Below, piece after piece: positions 9,981-22,439 of a stretch of DNA of 64,000 nt (position 1 is the first letter of the stretch; the number at the start of each line of letters is the position of its first letter). The notes under the pieces were generated by a model. The model was not told where the DNA came from. It saw only the letters and a list, made by a program, of their open reading frames with translations, and searched no databases. The position numbers and the translations under genes are program-made. Origin of the DNA: Balanoglossus misakiensis. Its lineage: Eukaryota; Hemichordata. The stretch spans positions 1,674,001 to 1,738,000 of the forward strand of contig CM082593.2 of assembly GCA_040954595.2 (NCBI GenBank), read 5' to 3'.

Positions 9981-12900
9981 GTATGTCTTGTACCAATCTA
10001 TGTAGATATCCGATAACTGCAACTAGAAGTACTCTAGTTAGGATAACCAGTTTGCAGTAGACTGGTTCAACGATCGCTTGCTTTACCACGGCAAAGACAA
10101 CCTAGTTAAAAGTCCAACCCGATATATTCCTGTAACGTTCTTCTTCAGTTGTCGTGAGATAGAGCATACCCCTTAAAGCAATCAATGTTTTTTAATCTTT
10201 TCGCTTGGTGTGAGTTTCTTAAGATTCGCGTTAACTACATTTCCATGTTGTTCTGCAGTTTCGATTACACTGTATCCAGGACGGCACTGTTTTCTTAACT
10301 TGAAGTGAAAACGTGAACCAACAAACTTGAAAACTGCCTTTTCCATGGTGGCAAACTGTCTCAAATTAATTAAGTGTGACGCAGCCTGATTGAGAGTCAG
10401 TTAGATGTCCCGGATTTCGGCCGACAATATTAAAGATCCCTGGAGTCACAAATATGCGACTCCTCAATTATTGCTGCTGCACTCCAGAGCATCGCCATCG
10501 CCACGAATGTGAATCGCACCTTCAGGCGCCAGTTGGCGTTAATAGGTAGACGTACCAAGAGATTTAACGTCAATCTCGCCGGCGAACGGTCTCACTTTTG
10601 CTGCTTTTGGATGCTAATGGATTGTCGAAAATGGGGTTCAGTCTGAACAGAAGAATTCTTCCACCTTTTCAGGTTTTCATACACGGAAGTAAATAAGGAC
10701 TATTTCGTCAGCACGAGACGTTTTAACTGTTTTTTTTTTATCGAGAGATGGATTCACGTCTACGTAATGTGTGATAGATGCTAAAATGGAAAAAAATACA
10801 ATGTGTTTTTTCCTGTGGAAAATATTCATGGCAAAGTAGGACAGTTTAGGATATAACATGTGACTTTAAGAGGACCATCCGCACGGACTCAATTATTTAA
10901 GTGGGCCGGATATTAAAGTCAGTGTCACTCTAAAATCCGAATTCCACTCCGGTTGAACTCAATTGTTTTGGTTGCGGGGAAGTACCGTGTTCTAAACACA
11001 AGTGATCTCCACTCGCACTGAGCATGCTGTGCTGTTAAACGTCTTTTTTGAAATGAAAGTATATTTTATTACTTACTGAAACCTATAAAATGTTTCCAGG
11101 GTAACTCGCTATCGCTCACGGTTAGGTAAAACACGCCCTGTGAGAACTAGCACGAGAGCAAACCGTCGAACGGATAGCGAGATGATTAAACGTGGATAAA
11201 AGCAACCAGTTGCAGCAGAGGAATACAGATTTGTGTCGTGACGCTCGGGGTTGGAGGCACGTTCAGTTATCACACGCATTTCAACGACCAGTCTATTCTT
11301 GCGAGGTTAATAGGGGCCATCTCTTGTTCAAGGGAAACTCATTACCAATTGAAGGCTGTATTTGTCCATGTATTTAGGACATCACTGCATACACACGTGC
11401 TCGTAGTTAATGAGAATGAATCAACCACCAGTGAGAACTGCCTATATCAGGAAACGCCAGGTGTTATTGTTTTTGACACTCATTCATTAACACCTGGTTG
11501 TGCAAATGACAGCTATAGCGATACTCGCTCGGTCAAATGAATAAGAACACCAACAAACAAATCCACAATACTATCCGAATAAGAACATTCCAATGAGAAG
11601 AGCGATATTAAATCCCAAGCCATCATTCCTACAACCGTAAACGCATATAACATCCCAATGTGACGTTCTCACACGGAGCAAGCTAATCATGAAATGTGTC
11701 TTTAGGCTTCAGGTAGATTACGTCACTAATACTGATAGCATATATTAATGGCAAAAATGACACATACCATTGCTTTTGCCTGTAATTTTGTGTCGCTTTG
11801 AAACATCTTTCAAATCGCCGATTTTCGACAAACCAAAGCTTTGCCTTAGAAAGTCAGCTCAGCTAAGATGTGGTTAGAGCATAGACTGTCTATGGTTAGA
11901 GGCAGTTAGGGCAGTGTCGCATCATTGTCTGTGTAAGTTCTTTGAAGGATTACCGCCGCGCAATGCTGCAGGAAAACACCTATCCAGTCTAGTTACAGGT
12001 GATTACGCTGACGCAAGTTGCAGCGTCGTGACTCTAACTTGCAAAATAGACCCATCTGAGCATAATTAAATGATGTGACCCAAGCCTTCCTGAACGCTGA
12101 TTATTGCTTATTCACAAAGCCCCTTCTATGGGATCGATCTCACCATTTGCTTCTACAAATATCCGCCCGATTTCCAAAGCGTAGTCAAGATTTCCACTCG
12201 AGCAGAAAACACTCAATCTCACAGTATTCACCTGGTTCACACTCCAATGGAATTCGCGAGCGCACCTTGGAAATCGGTCGAAAATTCGATAAAGGGGACA
12301 GTGCCTTTGATCATAGCAAGTGTTCGTTAATGAGCAATAACCGGGGCCCGGTCAGTTAAATACATGCATTTTATTGAATTATGGTTACTATAGATTGGTT
12401 TATTTTACGATTCAATGCCCAGGCACGTCGGCGTAATAACCCCGTAGTCTGGGCGACGTTAACGTTGTGCGCGGCGGTGACCGCCCAATGAGATCACAGA
12501 CGCCACGTGACACGGGAGAGTAGAATAATCAGGAAATAGCTGAAGTTTCTTAAATATCATTCCATATCTGCAATAATTGCAGGAGCCGGTGGAAAGAAAA
12601 TGATCACATACATACTGTAAAGAATGTGGGTTCCATTCATTCTTTTTAAAAAAATCCTTTGAGTATGGCGACAACAGATGGAAACATTCATCAGAATTGC
12701 GTCAGTGATATAATCTGATAAGAATTATAGCTTTCGAGAGTAGAATTGCATTACGGTGTTGAATGAAGCTATAGCAACACAGCTATAAAACCTGATAATT
12801 TATAAAAGAATATCCGACCTTTAAATTTTACAATACATAAATGTCAAGAACACAACCATGGCTTTTAAAATGTGGGGTGGAAAATGTAACTTTTCAGTGT

Positions 12901-15425
12901 TTAAATGTCAAATCTATACAAGCGTATAATTTGCCTGGCGTTTTGAGTCATAATAACAGGAAATCCCTTACATTAAAGGCAAACAGAGATGTGAAGTTCA
13001 TTGGGTACTATATTCATATCTTCTATGCACTGCTGTTCAAAAATCACACAAGGTATGTTTTCCGTTTGCAGGTCTCGGTAATTGCGAGTATTTTCACGTT
13101 GACGGCCGTCGGCGTTGACCGTTACTTCGCCGTCATCTACCCGCTGAAGGTACGAGTCACCACCAACAGAACCAAGGCCTCAATTGTCATCTGGTTACTT
13201 GCCGGCTCCTTAGCAACGGTTCAAACGGCGTTTGTCCGCGTGCAGGAGTGGCGCTATGACAGCGAGATTTTCTCCTTCTGCAGCGAGTTCCCACAATTCG
13301 AATTCGCCAAGTGCTACGAGATCCTGATGATGTTGTTCACGTACGCCATACCCCTGGGCATTCTCTGTTTCACGTACACTGCCGTGGGCATACGATTGTG
13401 GGGCAGAAAGATCCCCGGCAATGCTGATCGGAACAGAGATCACGGACAGGCGAAAGCAAAGAAAAAGGTAAGACCATCTAACGGTCAATAACAATCAACT
13501 GGTGCAAAACACGTGTAAAGGGTATTCATGCAAGTCCATTTCCCTATAATTTACATATAACCATATATGGTTAAAATGATGTGTCTGAGTCTTCGTGGCC
13601 ACCCGTAAAAACCGTCATTGGTTAGATCTCAATCTGTCATGTTAAAGGGACATCAGCTGTAACTTTTGGCGAGGCAAGAACATGAGAACTGGTGTCTGCT
13701 TTTTTGCATTCACAGTGTTCATTATTTTTGCCTTTGGTAAAATACCGCTAATCTTCAGTAGTTGCAAGTAATTGAGCATATTTACATGTAGAAACGCATC
13801 ACCTAAGGTAAACTACAAAGTACTGATGTTGTTAAAAACACCAGTAATAGTTCAGCCTCGGAGAATTTTATTTGCCAGTGTTAGTCAGAAAGTTGGATAT
13901 ATACAGCTATACTTGCATCTCAATAGGTTTGTTTTGCAGATTTTGTAATATAGTGACTTGCAGCGTGTTTCATTAAGTTCATATCGTGAATGTACTTAAA
14001 ACTTCATTATGCGTGAAATGGGAACATCGGAATGAAACGGAAAGAGACACAAACATATTATTGTCGCATACATTTTAATCCGATTATTTCAGTCACTTCA
14101 GACGTGCCGCCGCAAATGGACTTGAAGCCGTGAGCTAATACATCAATAAGAAGTGACCTCGTGGCCGGTAAAGCTCCGTGGTTATGTGTTGATAAAATAA
14201 TGAACAGATTTGGTACATAGCATGTATATATCAGAAATATCATCTGCCGTTGTGGAATATTGTATCCGTGAAAAACATGCGATAACGAAACGAAATGGTT
14301 ATTGTACAAACATTTCCATCAATGTGTGTGATAAAATAAATCTTTGATACTCCTATTCTGAGATACCTAATTTATTTGTCCATTATGACGGTCTTTGAAT
14401 GCCTTTGACGTTGGTTGTTCTATTAGTGAAAGACGATCTTCCCTTTTTAGATTACCAGTTAATTAAACTCGCGTGAGAGTTCATTTGATGAAACTGGGTT
14501 GTAGTGAGTATTCTGAATACAGCTTATGAGATATAATAAAATATCCAGCTGCCATTTGGTTTGCGGGATTTTGGTCTGCAGATCCTTGTCAATCAGTTGC
14601 CATTCACTGGATATTTTTCATCGAACAGCGGAAATTAACGGGTACCCTTTTACTCAAAGTTACAGTTCTCTGTCATTGACGTTGACATGTCCCGCGTTTG
14701 AATTAGATTTAATGACTTGTGTGACCACTTGTAACGCCCGAGCACAAATCATTAAACAGTTCCGTGGCTGTCCCTTGGCAATTGCATAAATGGGGCAATT
14801 GCATCTAACGCTTAAAAGAAACGACTCGATATCGACAATTACAGTATATCGCCTTCTGAAATTCCGGATGATATTTTCTATTTCAGGTGATCAAAATGCT
14901 GGTTATAATTGTGCTGCTGTTTGCTGTTTTCTGGTTACCCGTCCACATCTTCAAGATTGTAAACACATTCGATCCCTATCTGTACCACGACGTGAGATAT
15001 CAAGCCACCATGCGCACCATTAATTGTTTCGTCTTGTGGTTTGCGATGGCGCACAGTTTTGTCAATCCCTTGATATACAGCATTCTCAACGACAACTTCA
15101 GGGTAAGTCAGTATACAAGAGATGATTTTCCACTCATAGATCTTGAGAAATTTAGTTAATTACTGTATATTGAACCTTCTTCATCTTTTGAAACTTTCAG
15201 AACAGTCTGCAATCCCTGTGGCGTCGATGCTACGTCCATATTCATAGAAACCGAGAGAGCCCTTTCAAAGCACGTACTCCTCGTTTGTCCAGCCAGGGCA
15301 GTTTATCTGCGACACGCAAACTCTCTCTCTCTTCTGTGTCATTCTTTGGACGGGTCAAGCGGCAATCTGACAACTCTGTCCACCTGAATGTGAAAGAAGA
15401 CGCTGAACATAACATTGAGTTATAA
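9585..15425 (+). CDS. Rhodopsin-class neuropeptide receptor (tachykinin / luqin-RYamide / leucokinin receptor group)
   Basis: Exons 9585-9980, 13072-13467, 14887-15102 and 15201-15425 join, all in phase 0, to a 410-residue seven-helix receptor. The N-terminus has three N-glycosylation sequons (N18, N22, N25). Class A marks are: GN in TM1, LAVAD in TM2, a TM3 Cys paired with a Cys in loop 2 (FSFCSEF), DRY at 148-150, FWLP at 279-282 (usual Cys replaced by Phe) and NPLIY at 324-328. The third loop holds GIRLWGRKIPGNADRNRD before VIKM, a layout shared by tachykinin, luqin/RYamide and leucokinin receptors. The tail has a Cys suited to palmitoylation, a Ser-rich stretch and a final IEL. The ligand is probably a short amidated neuropeptide; which one cannot be told. 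The ATG at 9585 has a good context (G at -3, G at +4). Confidence 0.92.
9981..13071 (+). other. Peptide GPCR intron 1 (3.1 kb)
   Basis: Donor GTATGT, acceptor CGTTTGCAG. Spacing from the TM3 Cys to DRY across the junction equals that in the neighbouring tachykinin receptor (23 residues between), so no exon is missing. The last 231 bases of the intron happen to be open in the frame of exon 2 (see findings). Otherwise I see nothing recognisable. Confidence 0.8.
13072..13467 (+). CDS. Peptide GPCR exon 2 (TM3 to third intracellular loop)
   Basis: 132 codons, phase 0 at both ends (acceptor TTTGCAG|GTC, donor AAAAAG|GTAAGA). It encodes SIFTLTAVGVDRYFAVIYPL, TM4, extracellular loop 2 with its single Cys, TM5 (FTYAIPLGILCFTYTAVGI) and the basic third loop ending KAKKK. 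Confidence 0.93.
13468..14886 (+). other. Peptide GPCR intron 2 (1.4 kb)
   Basis: Canonical GTAAGA donor and TATTTCAG acceptor. A+T-rich, no exon-like sequence seen. Its position, immediately before VIKM of TM6 in phase 0, matches the corresponding intron of the tachykinin receptor at 31085-34953. Confidence 0.85.
14887..15102 (+). CDS. Peptide GPCR exon 3 (TM6 and TM7)
   Basis: 72 codons, starting V-I-K-M-L and ending NDNFR|GTAAGT in phase 0. It contains TM6 with FWLP and TM7 with LWFAMAHSFVNPLIY. The Phe in place of the common CWxP Cys is unusual but seen in some class A receptors. Confidence 0.93.
15201..15425 (+). CDS. Peptide GPCR exon 4 (C-terminal tail)
   Basis: The acceptor is AACTTTCAG after a 98-base intron. 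It encodes 74 residues then TAA. The segment SLWRRCY could be helix 8 with a palmitoylated Cys. Ser/Thr clusters (LSSQGSLSATRKLSLSSVS) are likely kinase and arrestin sites. The end, HNIEL, resembles a class II PDZ ligand (hydrophobic-x-hydrophobic). Confidence 0.85.
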   Translation, partial: NSLQSLWRRCYVHIHRNRESPFKARTPRLSSQGSLSATRKLSLSSVSFFGRVKRQSDNSVHLNVKEDAEHNIEL

Positions 15426-16593
15426 TGGGACGAAAATGGAGATCAACGGAAGGGGTTGAATGGATGGGCTGAATGTAACAAAACTATGAATAAGCTCTAA
15501 TTGGATACTCTAACTTAAAGTACATGTAGTTCAAAGCTGATGCTATACATTTCATGTAAGTTTTCATGTTGTGCCTTTCTTCAGACTGACAAACATATCC
15601 ATGTATCGCTAACAAATACCAACCTTTGTGACCGCCAGACCGACAGACCCTCTGTCACCAGATAAAGGTTGCATTGAAGCGATGTTCAATTCTGATATCA
15701 CTGTCTCTAAAACGCTGAATCATGCATTCATGGTGCTTTAATCTGTCCTTATGTTGAATGTCTCACCTTTATATCAAGCATCCCATTTATTGTAATTATA
15801 CACGAGTAAAGTTGACCACATTACATATGGAGTGTCCAACAAGATATTACTTTCAATTGGTAATGTGTTTCCTTCTACACATATGCGTCATTTTTCTATC
15901 TGTCATCATCAGAAGTGATTGTAACCATACAATAATCGTAAATTTATAATGATGTGTAAGTGTTAAGAAACTCGAGGATATGACCGAGTATGTTATTTAT
16001 TATTGGCTAGAACTAGAACGTATGGACGGACCTACCCGAAATTCTTTTAAACGGTGAGGTTTTTTCTGCATAGCTCTAATTATTTGCATGATTCATTACA
16101 AATGTATATAATATGAATTATACATGGTATAGGTGTCTACGTGTTTTTAACACCGCTGATAGAAAAGGCACTCGCTGATATATTATACCGTAGGTGTTAC
16201 ATGTATTAAAACACCGTTGTTAGATTTCGCCTGAATTTCATTCCGGGAAACTGGATAAACATAAGGTCATTCAGGATTATCATTCCGCATTATCGATTGT
16301 ACTGTAATGTCTTGTTGCGTTTCCTTGCAATATATTCACACCCACGAGTGCCATTCTTGTGAAAGGCAGCCTGGCAGTGCTTTAAGCTTTTACGTGGTTG
16401 TCTACATATATTGAAGAATAAAAATGTATGGATTGAGCTACACATGCCATGCTTTTGCAAACCATCTAATAATTATTTTGTATTCTCCAGTATTCACGTT
16501 TGGTTGATGTTACTTGTTTGAACTTTGTTGTAATACAACACTTGATCAGATATGATAGGGGCTTATAAGTTATGGTCAAAACGCGATAGCAGC

Positions 16594-16599
16594 AATAAA
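16594..16599 (+). terminator. Candidate polyadenylation signal of the peptide GPCR
   Basis: AATAAA about 1.17 kb beyond the stop codon, with another at 16417-16422. Assignment by position only; 3' end data are lacking. Confidence 0.25.
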
Positions 16600-18349
16600 G
16601 CTATTTACAATTAGTGTTATTATGTTACTTAGGGGTCTTCCTTGGTTTATATCATCTCCTTTTTTGTCAAACTTTATCTCACAAGTAATCTTTATCTGGA
16701 CACACATGTTGCAATGGAGTGGACATTTCGGATGAGTTTGACTTTTCATCTTTTTTCGTGGAATTCCTTAAGCATCTTTTCCGCCGACAAAATGATCGAC
16801 TCGAAAACGAAATGTTAAGATGAAAAGAAAACCAACAAAACTGGTTCACAAAGGATTCAGAAAGACGGATTGACTTCCTCTTCAAGTCTTAGAATTCCCC
16901 GCCCAACAGAGCTCGCAAGATTGCATTTTCCCCGAAGCCTAGGTTCCCTCATCTCGGACGTGTGGGATGGCAGTAATTTCAAACACTGATTACTCTTATA
17001 TCGCCGACAGTTTTTGGGTATTATTACTCGCCTTCAGAAATAGTGAAGGTTTCTCTCCAATTGAATCTCCACAGCCGCTGAAAGCAGCAATACTACATCA
17101 TCAGTATATAAAAGGTTAATGCATTCGTTTCAATATTATAGTGAAACGACGCCGGATTGAGAAAAACACATATCCGATGTCCAAATGGTTGACGTAAATG
17201 ACAAACAGAGACATGTAAAAGACCGACGTATGTCATTACCTAGGAAAGATCCGGTTACGTTGTTGATTATTACACGGAAGTGCGTATGATGACATAGAAA
17301 TAAAGTTTGAATTAAAGTTCGTGAAAATGAACGGTATAGTAACCCACGTTCCTGAGATGATAATGGGTGGAGGATATATTACAAGCGGAAGAAGAGTCAA
17401 TATAAATCACAACCTACTTCTAATTGATCGATTTGATAGATGGATGCACCTGGAGCTACCAGTTTCGGATACCTCTTCCCGGGAGGTGAATGTGTTCTAA
17501 ATTCCTGGTTAGGCTTCATATCAGTCGTGTCCGGCGACAAACGCATTGATCCGGTTTCGCGCAAATATCCAATATCCATATCTTCTGGGACTGATATTTG
17601 AGAATGCAGATCAACTAAGGATGGCGAAAACCATAAAAAGATTAAACACAAAAATCAAAGAAACCCGAACTGGCGACAGTACTACAGTGAACTGCTTGTC
17701 TGTCTGTCTGGTGGACGCTTTTATGTGAAATCCTTATGTACTTGGAATTTCATATAAGGGGTTTGTTTACTCTCGATATCCAAACTTGCGGCGATCTGCC
17801 GTCTCTTCTTGTGGATCTCCTTGTTCTTACTCGGTGTATTGATTAGAGATATCAGTTTCCTAGGAAGGTACCAGACGCTTATATGAATGCTCGGTTGTAG
17901 TAGTCTTGTCGGTACATCTGAACCTTTCACTGGAGTTTCTCAGAGCGGCCCAGCTTTCAAACAAGTAAATACTTCGGGTTTCCAGTAGTACCAAAACAAG
18001 GTTGGCTTTCACGGTGCTCGGGGCTGCTGACGTCATGATGCCACCGGGCTTGCGATTCTCAGAACCAACAAATGAACCATGCCCCTATATAGAAAGCCTA
18101 TTTTTTCTCTGAATGGAATGACCTTCCGTTTCTGTGATGGAAGTCTTTGAATCCTGAGACATCCGCCTTTCCTGGCACGTATTAAGGTTTCTGTTACACT
18201 TATTTGAACTTCACTGTTTGCCTATGTTTGAGTAACATCGAACTCACAGACTATATGTATAACAATACAACTCGATCATTCAACCACTTGAAGGGTAGCG
18301 TGCACATGGGGATTTCATTCGAGGATTTTCTTCGCATCTTCTTCCTTGA

Positions 18350-19510
18350 TACGTGAAATTGCACAATCCTTATCTCACAATGCGCTTCTTATCAAACACG
18401 TATGCCGTCACCCAAACTGATAAGCTACTAAGACACTCAAGCACGTTCAATCCAACATCGCAATACCTCATCGGGCGAGGTTCATACGGCTTCGGGGACA
18501 ATTCTATGTACCACGCAGTACTCAGGACAGAAAATGAGTTTGTATTTCATGGGATTCGAGTCGGAAACCACTTTAACAATTCACACAGAAAATAATTCAT
18601 TTTTACCAAGGCATTTGGTTTCGCCCCTGGGATTATACTCGGAGGGCAACATGCGACCTTCACTGCAAGGTAGTCTTTACTGCAGGTTAATAGAAAGATT
18701 TAATGGACCACCAGTCATCCAATCTTGCTCCACACGGACCGTATCCGCACACGAACAGTCATTCCAAACTATTGCATCTCTTGAGACAAGCGCCAGAGAT
18801 GTTCACTCAAGCACCATCGTCATTACAACTGTACAGCAGATGGGAAGTGTAATGTGTTTCAATGCGGAGCAACACCACACGAACATAGATAATCGATTGA
18901 GACGATACGGAGAATGTATGTTAAGTCAAGGAAGTTCATTTGTTGAATATCGGTTATGTTGTGCATTTTGAACCGCACTGGGGACGATATCTGGAGTCGA
19001 GGTCATACTCTAACACTTTGAAAACTTTAGATCTGTTTTGAACCATGCCATTGGCGTTTCCCTTGCCCATGAACTACAAATTCAACAACAGTCTGTGAAA
19101 GAGCCTTTTCAGTGACATGCATTGTGCAAATCTGTTACAGATGGTTGAGCTAGTATTTCACTTTCTTGCACGTCATTGTCATATGCATGGGATTGTATGG
19201 TAGCCATGCAGGCATTCACGAGAGCGTCAGATTCTTCAAGTCATCTCTCTGTTCATGACAACAGAAATCTAAATTGCCTGAGTATATGGACATATCCCTG
19301 TCAATGGTATTGTCACTCTCAGAATGGTTTGTCGAACAGCGGCGTCTGCCAAAGCCAGCTTTGCTCTCTCAGTTTCTATCATCCATGTCACTGCCTCTAG
19401 AGATTATCCGATGTTGAAAAGCTGAAGATAGAAGTCGGCACTTTCCTATGCAAGCAGGATGTGATATCGAGCACGAAGTTCATTGAATCCCAGATCCCAT
19501 TGAGTAAACA
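18350..19510. other. Coding-like patch of unknown origin, possibly a decayed mobile element
   Basis: Open stretches occur on both strands: 145 codons at 18534-18971 (+), a minus-strand run near 19300-19400 reading MIETERAKLALADAAVRQTI, and a plus-strand run near 19411-19530 reading KIEVGTFLCKQDVISSTKF. None matches a family I recognise. G+C is a little above the flanks. Patchy frames with stops between them suggest an eroded element or pseudogene rather than a working gene. Confidence 0.2.
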
Positions 19511-20501
19511 TCTCCAAGCGATTATGGTTTAGAAATAATAATGTTCCAAAGGAACCGATGGGCTCCAGCATACCTTAGGTGATCCAAGCTAACCGCGTGA
19601 TAGACAACACAGACAATAATGAAGGATGAAACCCAGCAGCACTTTTGATATTAAACCGACACCCGCTATACTGTCCCTAGCTTCTCCATGCTTGTTTAAA
19701 ACATGTTATTTCTTCTGTAAGACATCAAAGCAGCAGGAATCAGTCATTTTGTAACGACTGTTCATACCATAAAAATAATTGTCACCACATGTCAGGACAA
19801 AACACCTTCCCCGTACGGCGTACAGCTTCCGGCGAATAACTTAAATCTAAAGACGAAAATCTATATGTCCAAATATAGACACCAGCCTGGAGATAAGATG
19901 GAGACCGCAGGTTCTATTGGTCAATAAATTTGTCCCCTGGGCTCCCCAACACTGCCAGAGAACATTCAAACTACAATTTAATGCAAGTGTGCTGTACATT
20001 TGGCATGTCAATGACTGCGTCGGTGTGCCCACTCTGCACTCACACTTAGAAACTGGTTCTCAAATCAAACTAATTATCTGATCCTGAAAAACCAAATAAA
20101 AGAAGTTCTATCCAACGCCACACTATCATTTTGTTATTAGACTTCAGTTTGACATTTGTGCTGACGAAGATAGTGAACTTTATAGAAGCTCATCATTGAA
20201 TTCACCATGGAAACGAAGTGGCACGCGTATCAATTTGTAAAGTAAATTATGTGATCTGAATTTACTGTACCAAACCGTACCCGTCTTTTAGAGTGTAGTA
20301 TGGATTGAGACGAAGAACTTATTCGGTTACCAATAATACTACTTCAACGCATTCTCGACGGGACGCAATAGTGTAGTTTCACAGTAAAGAAAATAGCGGC
20401 CTAATTCTAAGATTCGGTACGGAAACTTCTCAAATTTCTCAACGTGTCTAGAATTTAGTATTAATGTAAAATATCGCCTTGTTCTAATTTCCTTGAAAGC
20501 A

Positions 20502-20532
20502 TGGGTTCTCATCATTGCGTTCGACTGGCTTG
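20502..20532 (+). repeat. 31-bp direct repeat, left copy
   Basis: Begins TGGGTTCTCATCATTGCGTT and is identical over 31 bases to the copy at 20767-20797. The 234 bases between the copies show no coding potential. Confidence 0.85.
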
Positions 20533-20766
20533 GTCTACTTATTAATCGAATTCCGAATGAAGGCGGTAATGCAACAAAGCCGGCGAGATAATATGTACAG
20601 TAGAACGATTATATTATCTACGATTTTGCTGTAATCCAGTTTAACTTTTTAACTAATTTCCTTCTTATGGCCCTTTCGCTAATCACCATCTTCAGTTCGA
20701 TGTTATCTCTTTTTCTGATGCCATGTTTAAGCGGTAGTACTGGGGTATTGGAGTTTTGCTAGTACC

Positions 20767-20797
20767 TGGGTTCTCATCATTGCGTTCGACTGGCTTG
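20767..20797 (+). repeat. 31-bp direct repeat, right copy
   Basis: Exact match to the copy 265 bases upstream. Exact identity implies recent duplication or transposition, unlike the diverged repeats elsewhere in the window. Confidence 0.85.
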
Positions 20798-22089
20798 TTA
20801 GAGGCTCGTATTTTATTCCAATCACGCTATATGATGTGTGAAAATTGAAGTTTTTGTAGGCGGTTGTGCGTGCTTGATAATGCGAAGTTTGTATTTGAGA
20901 TAGAGAAATCATAGGTATGATTACCTACGCATGCATTGTAAATTAGAAAAGGTAAAAAGTAAAAAGCGCGAACAAGCAAAGGTAATAATAATCCGCAAAA
21001 TGTCATGTAGGGGAAAATGGGGAAATTAACAACCAAATCACAGAAAAAGGCCGTATAAGGTCAGAGTAAAGAAGGTCGTATTACGAGCATTATAGATATA
21101 CGTTATTCAAAACGGGTATCTTCTTTTTCCGTCTTTGATTTTTTCCTTTTGAGTTGATAAGCCTTTCTTGTTAGCGAAGCTCAGTGGAACTACTTTGGAA
21201 TTAGATAATGCGCAAGTCAGATTAAAATCTGGAGAATTTGAACCAAAAGATCTTCTTTATTTCTTTTCGCTTGCTGTGCTAATAACACATTCATATTATG
21301 GTCGCTTGGCCATCGAGAAATCCCATGGGGCGCAGTAGGTGTTCTACTGTATTTTTGGAGTCGAACTTAAACTCCAAGTCTACATGTAGGAGAGGGAGTA
21401 ACAATGATCGATCATAATGCCGCATAGTTACAGACATGTCAAGGCTAAATGGAGTAATGAGATTGTTTTTTACAGTGATTACACCTGTGCAGGACATTAT
21501 TGCTCTTTTTACGAGAGATAGGGGTGATATCTAGATTTCGTCGGTTTGAACTAGTTCTGAAAATAGGAGACTGAAACTCGTAAACTTGAAAGGAATAATC
21601 CATTAATGGTGTATACCATATAAAAATAAAAAAGCACTTAGTTCAGATCAAATCGCACGTCGAGTAAAGCCATAATAAATGAGATTACAATGGTGTTTGC
21701 CGTGACCGTCCCTTGACGTTGGTGTACAGAACTCTAACCTAAAGCTCATTGATAGACACACACTTATAGAAGCTTTGCATTGATTTGGGAAAAATCGACC
21801 AAAAGGTAGAGATTATGCATGAATTTCAACCAAGGTACACATTATCGAGCACAGAGACTTAAAAACAAATTATTTGTGCTATGAAGTGGATACCTAACTT
21901 GGGGCGTCCACATTTTTATGGCAGAAGTTCTATGATAACCTGGCCCGGTGCGATAATTAAATTTGTCATTTGGTGGTATTGTTCGGGGCAGTAAACTTTA
22001 TTATATAAGCTTATGTTTAGTACCGTAGGCCAACATATAGCAATAATTACTAGTAGCCGTGCACCATATGGTATATTGTGATAAACTTA

Positions 22090-22200
22090 TGACAGCATTA
22101 CCCAGCTGAGAGGCTAGAACAGTGGACTCATGATCACGATTGCTTCTCCCCACCCAGGAGTAATGTCTTATGGGTATATCTGGTAGGACAGAGATCGTAA
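22090..22200 (+). mobile_element. Possible tRNA-derived SINE remnant
   Basis: The stretch around TAGAACAGTGGACTCATGAT followed by CACGATTGCTTCTCCCCACC resembles the A-box and anticodon-arm wording of tRNA-derived SINEs, but no clean B-box (GGTTCGANNCC) follows. Weak, by eye only. Confidence 0.15.
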
Positions 22201-22439
22201 TGTACGTGTTTAACTCTGCTGCTCTGATTACGGTTGCACATGTGAGATGTTGTCAGCAGATTGTCGTGGACCGAGGTTGTGTTGCTGCGAACGAGGCTGG
22301 GCTTCTGCTACAATAGTGCAGTGCGCATGCCCAAGGTACACACGAGGAATCGATGGAGAAACATACAAGTTACAGCAGCTGCTTTTATTACACCGATTTT
22401 ATATCTTATTATGAGATTATCCGGGTATAATCCCTAGTG

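Larger units (their letters stand above)
15426..22080. other. GPCR 3' flank and intergenic DNA, no gene recognised
   Basis: The beginning is presumably the GPCR 3' UTR. Candidate AATAAA signals lie at 16417-16422 and 16594-16599. The remainder is intergenic. It holds a CRE octamer at 18028-18035, a slightly G+C-richer patch at 18350-19500 with open frames that may be a decayed mobile element, and a 31-bp direct repeat pair. No RNA gene seen. Confidence 0.6.

Noticed and set aside
9632-10022. ORFs of about 112 codons on the minus strand
   Set aside because: Antisense shadows of peptide-GPCR exon 1; the plus-strand frame carries the family motifs.
13210-13494. Minus-strand ORF of 94 codons
   Set aside because: Antisense shadow of peptide-GPCR exon 2.
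15103-15159. Receptor C-terminus reading through after NDNFR
   Set aside because: GTAAGT begins exactly after the Arg codon, and exon 4 with its acceptor follows 98 bases later, giving a proper tail.
18028-18035. CRE octamer TGACGTCA as a promoter mark
   Set aside because: No gene start nearby; as with the copies at 36334 and 55817, an isolated octamer is weak evidence.
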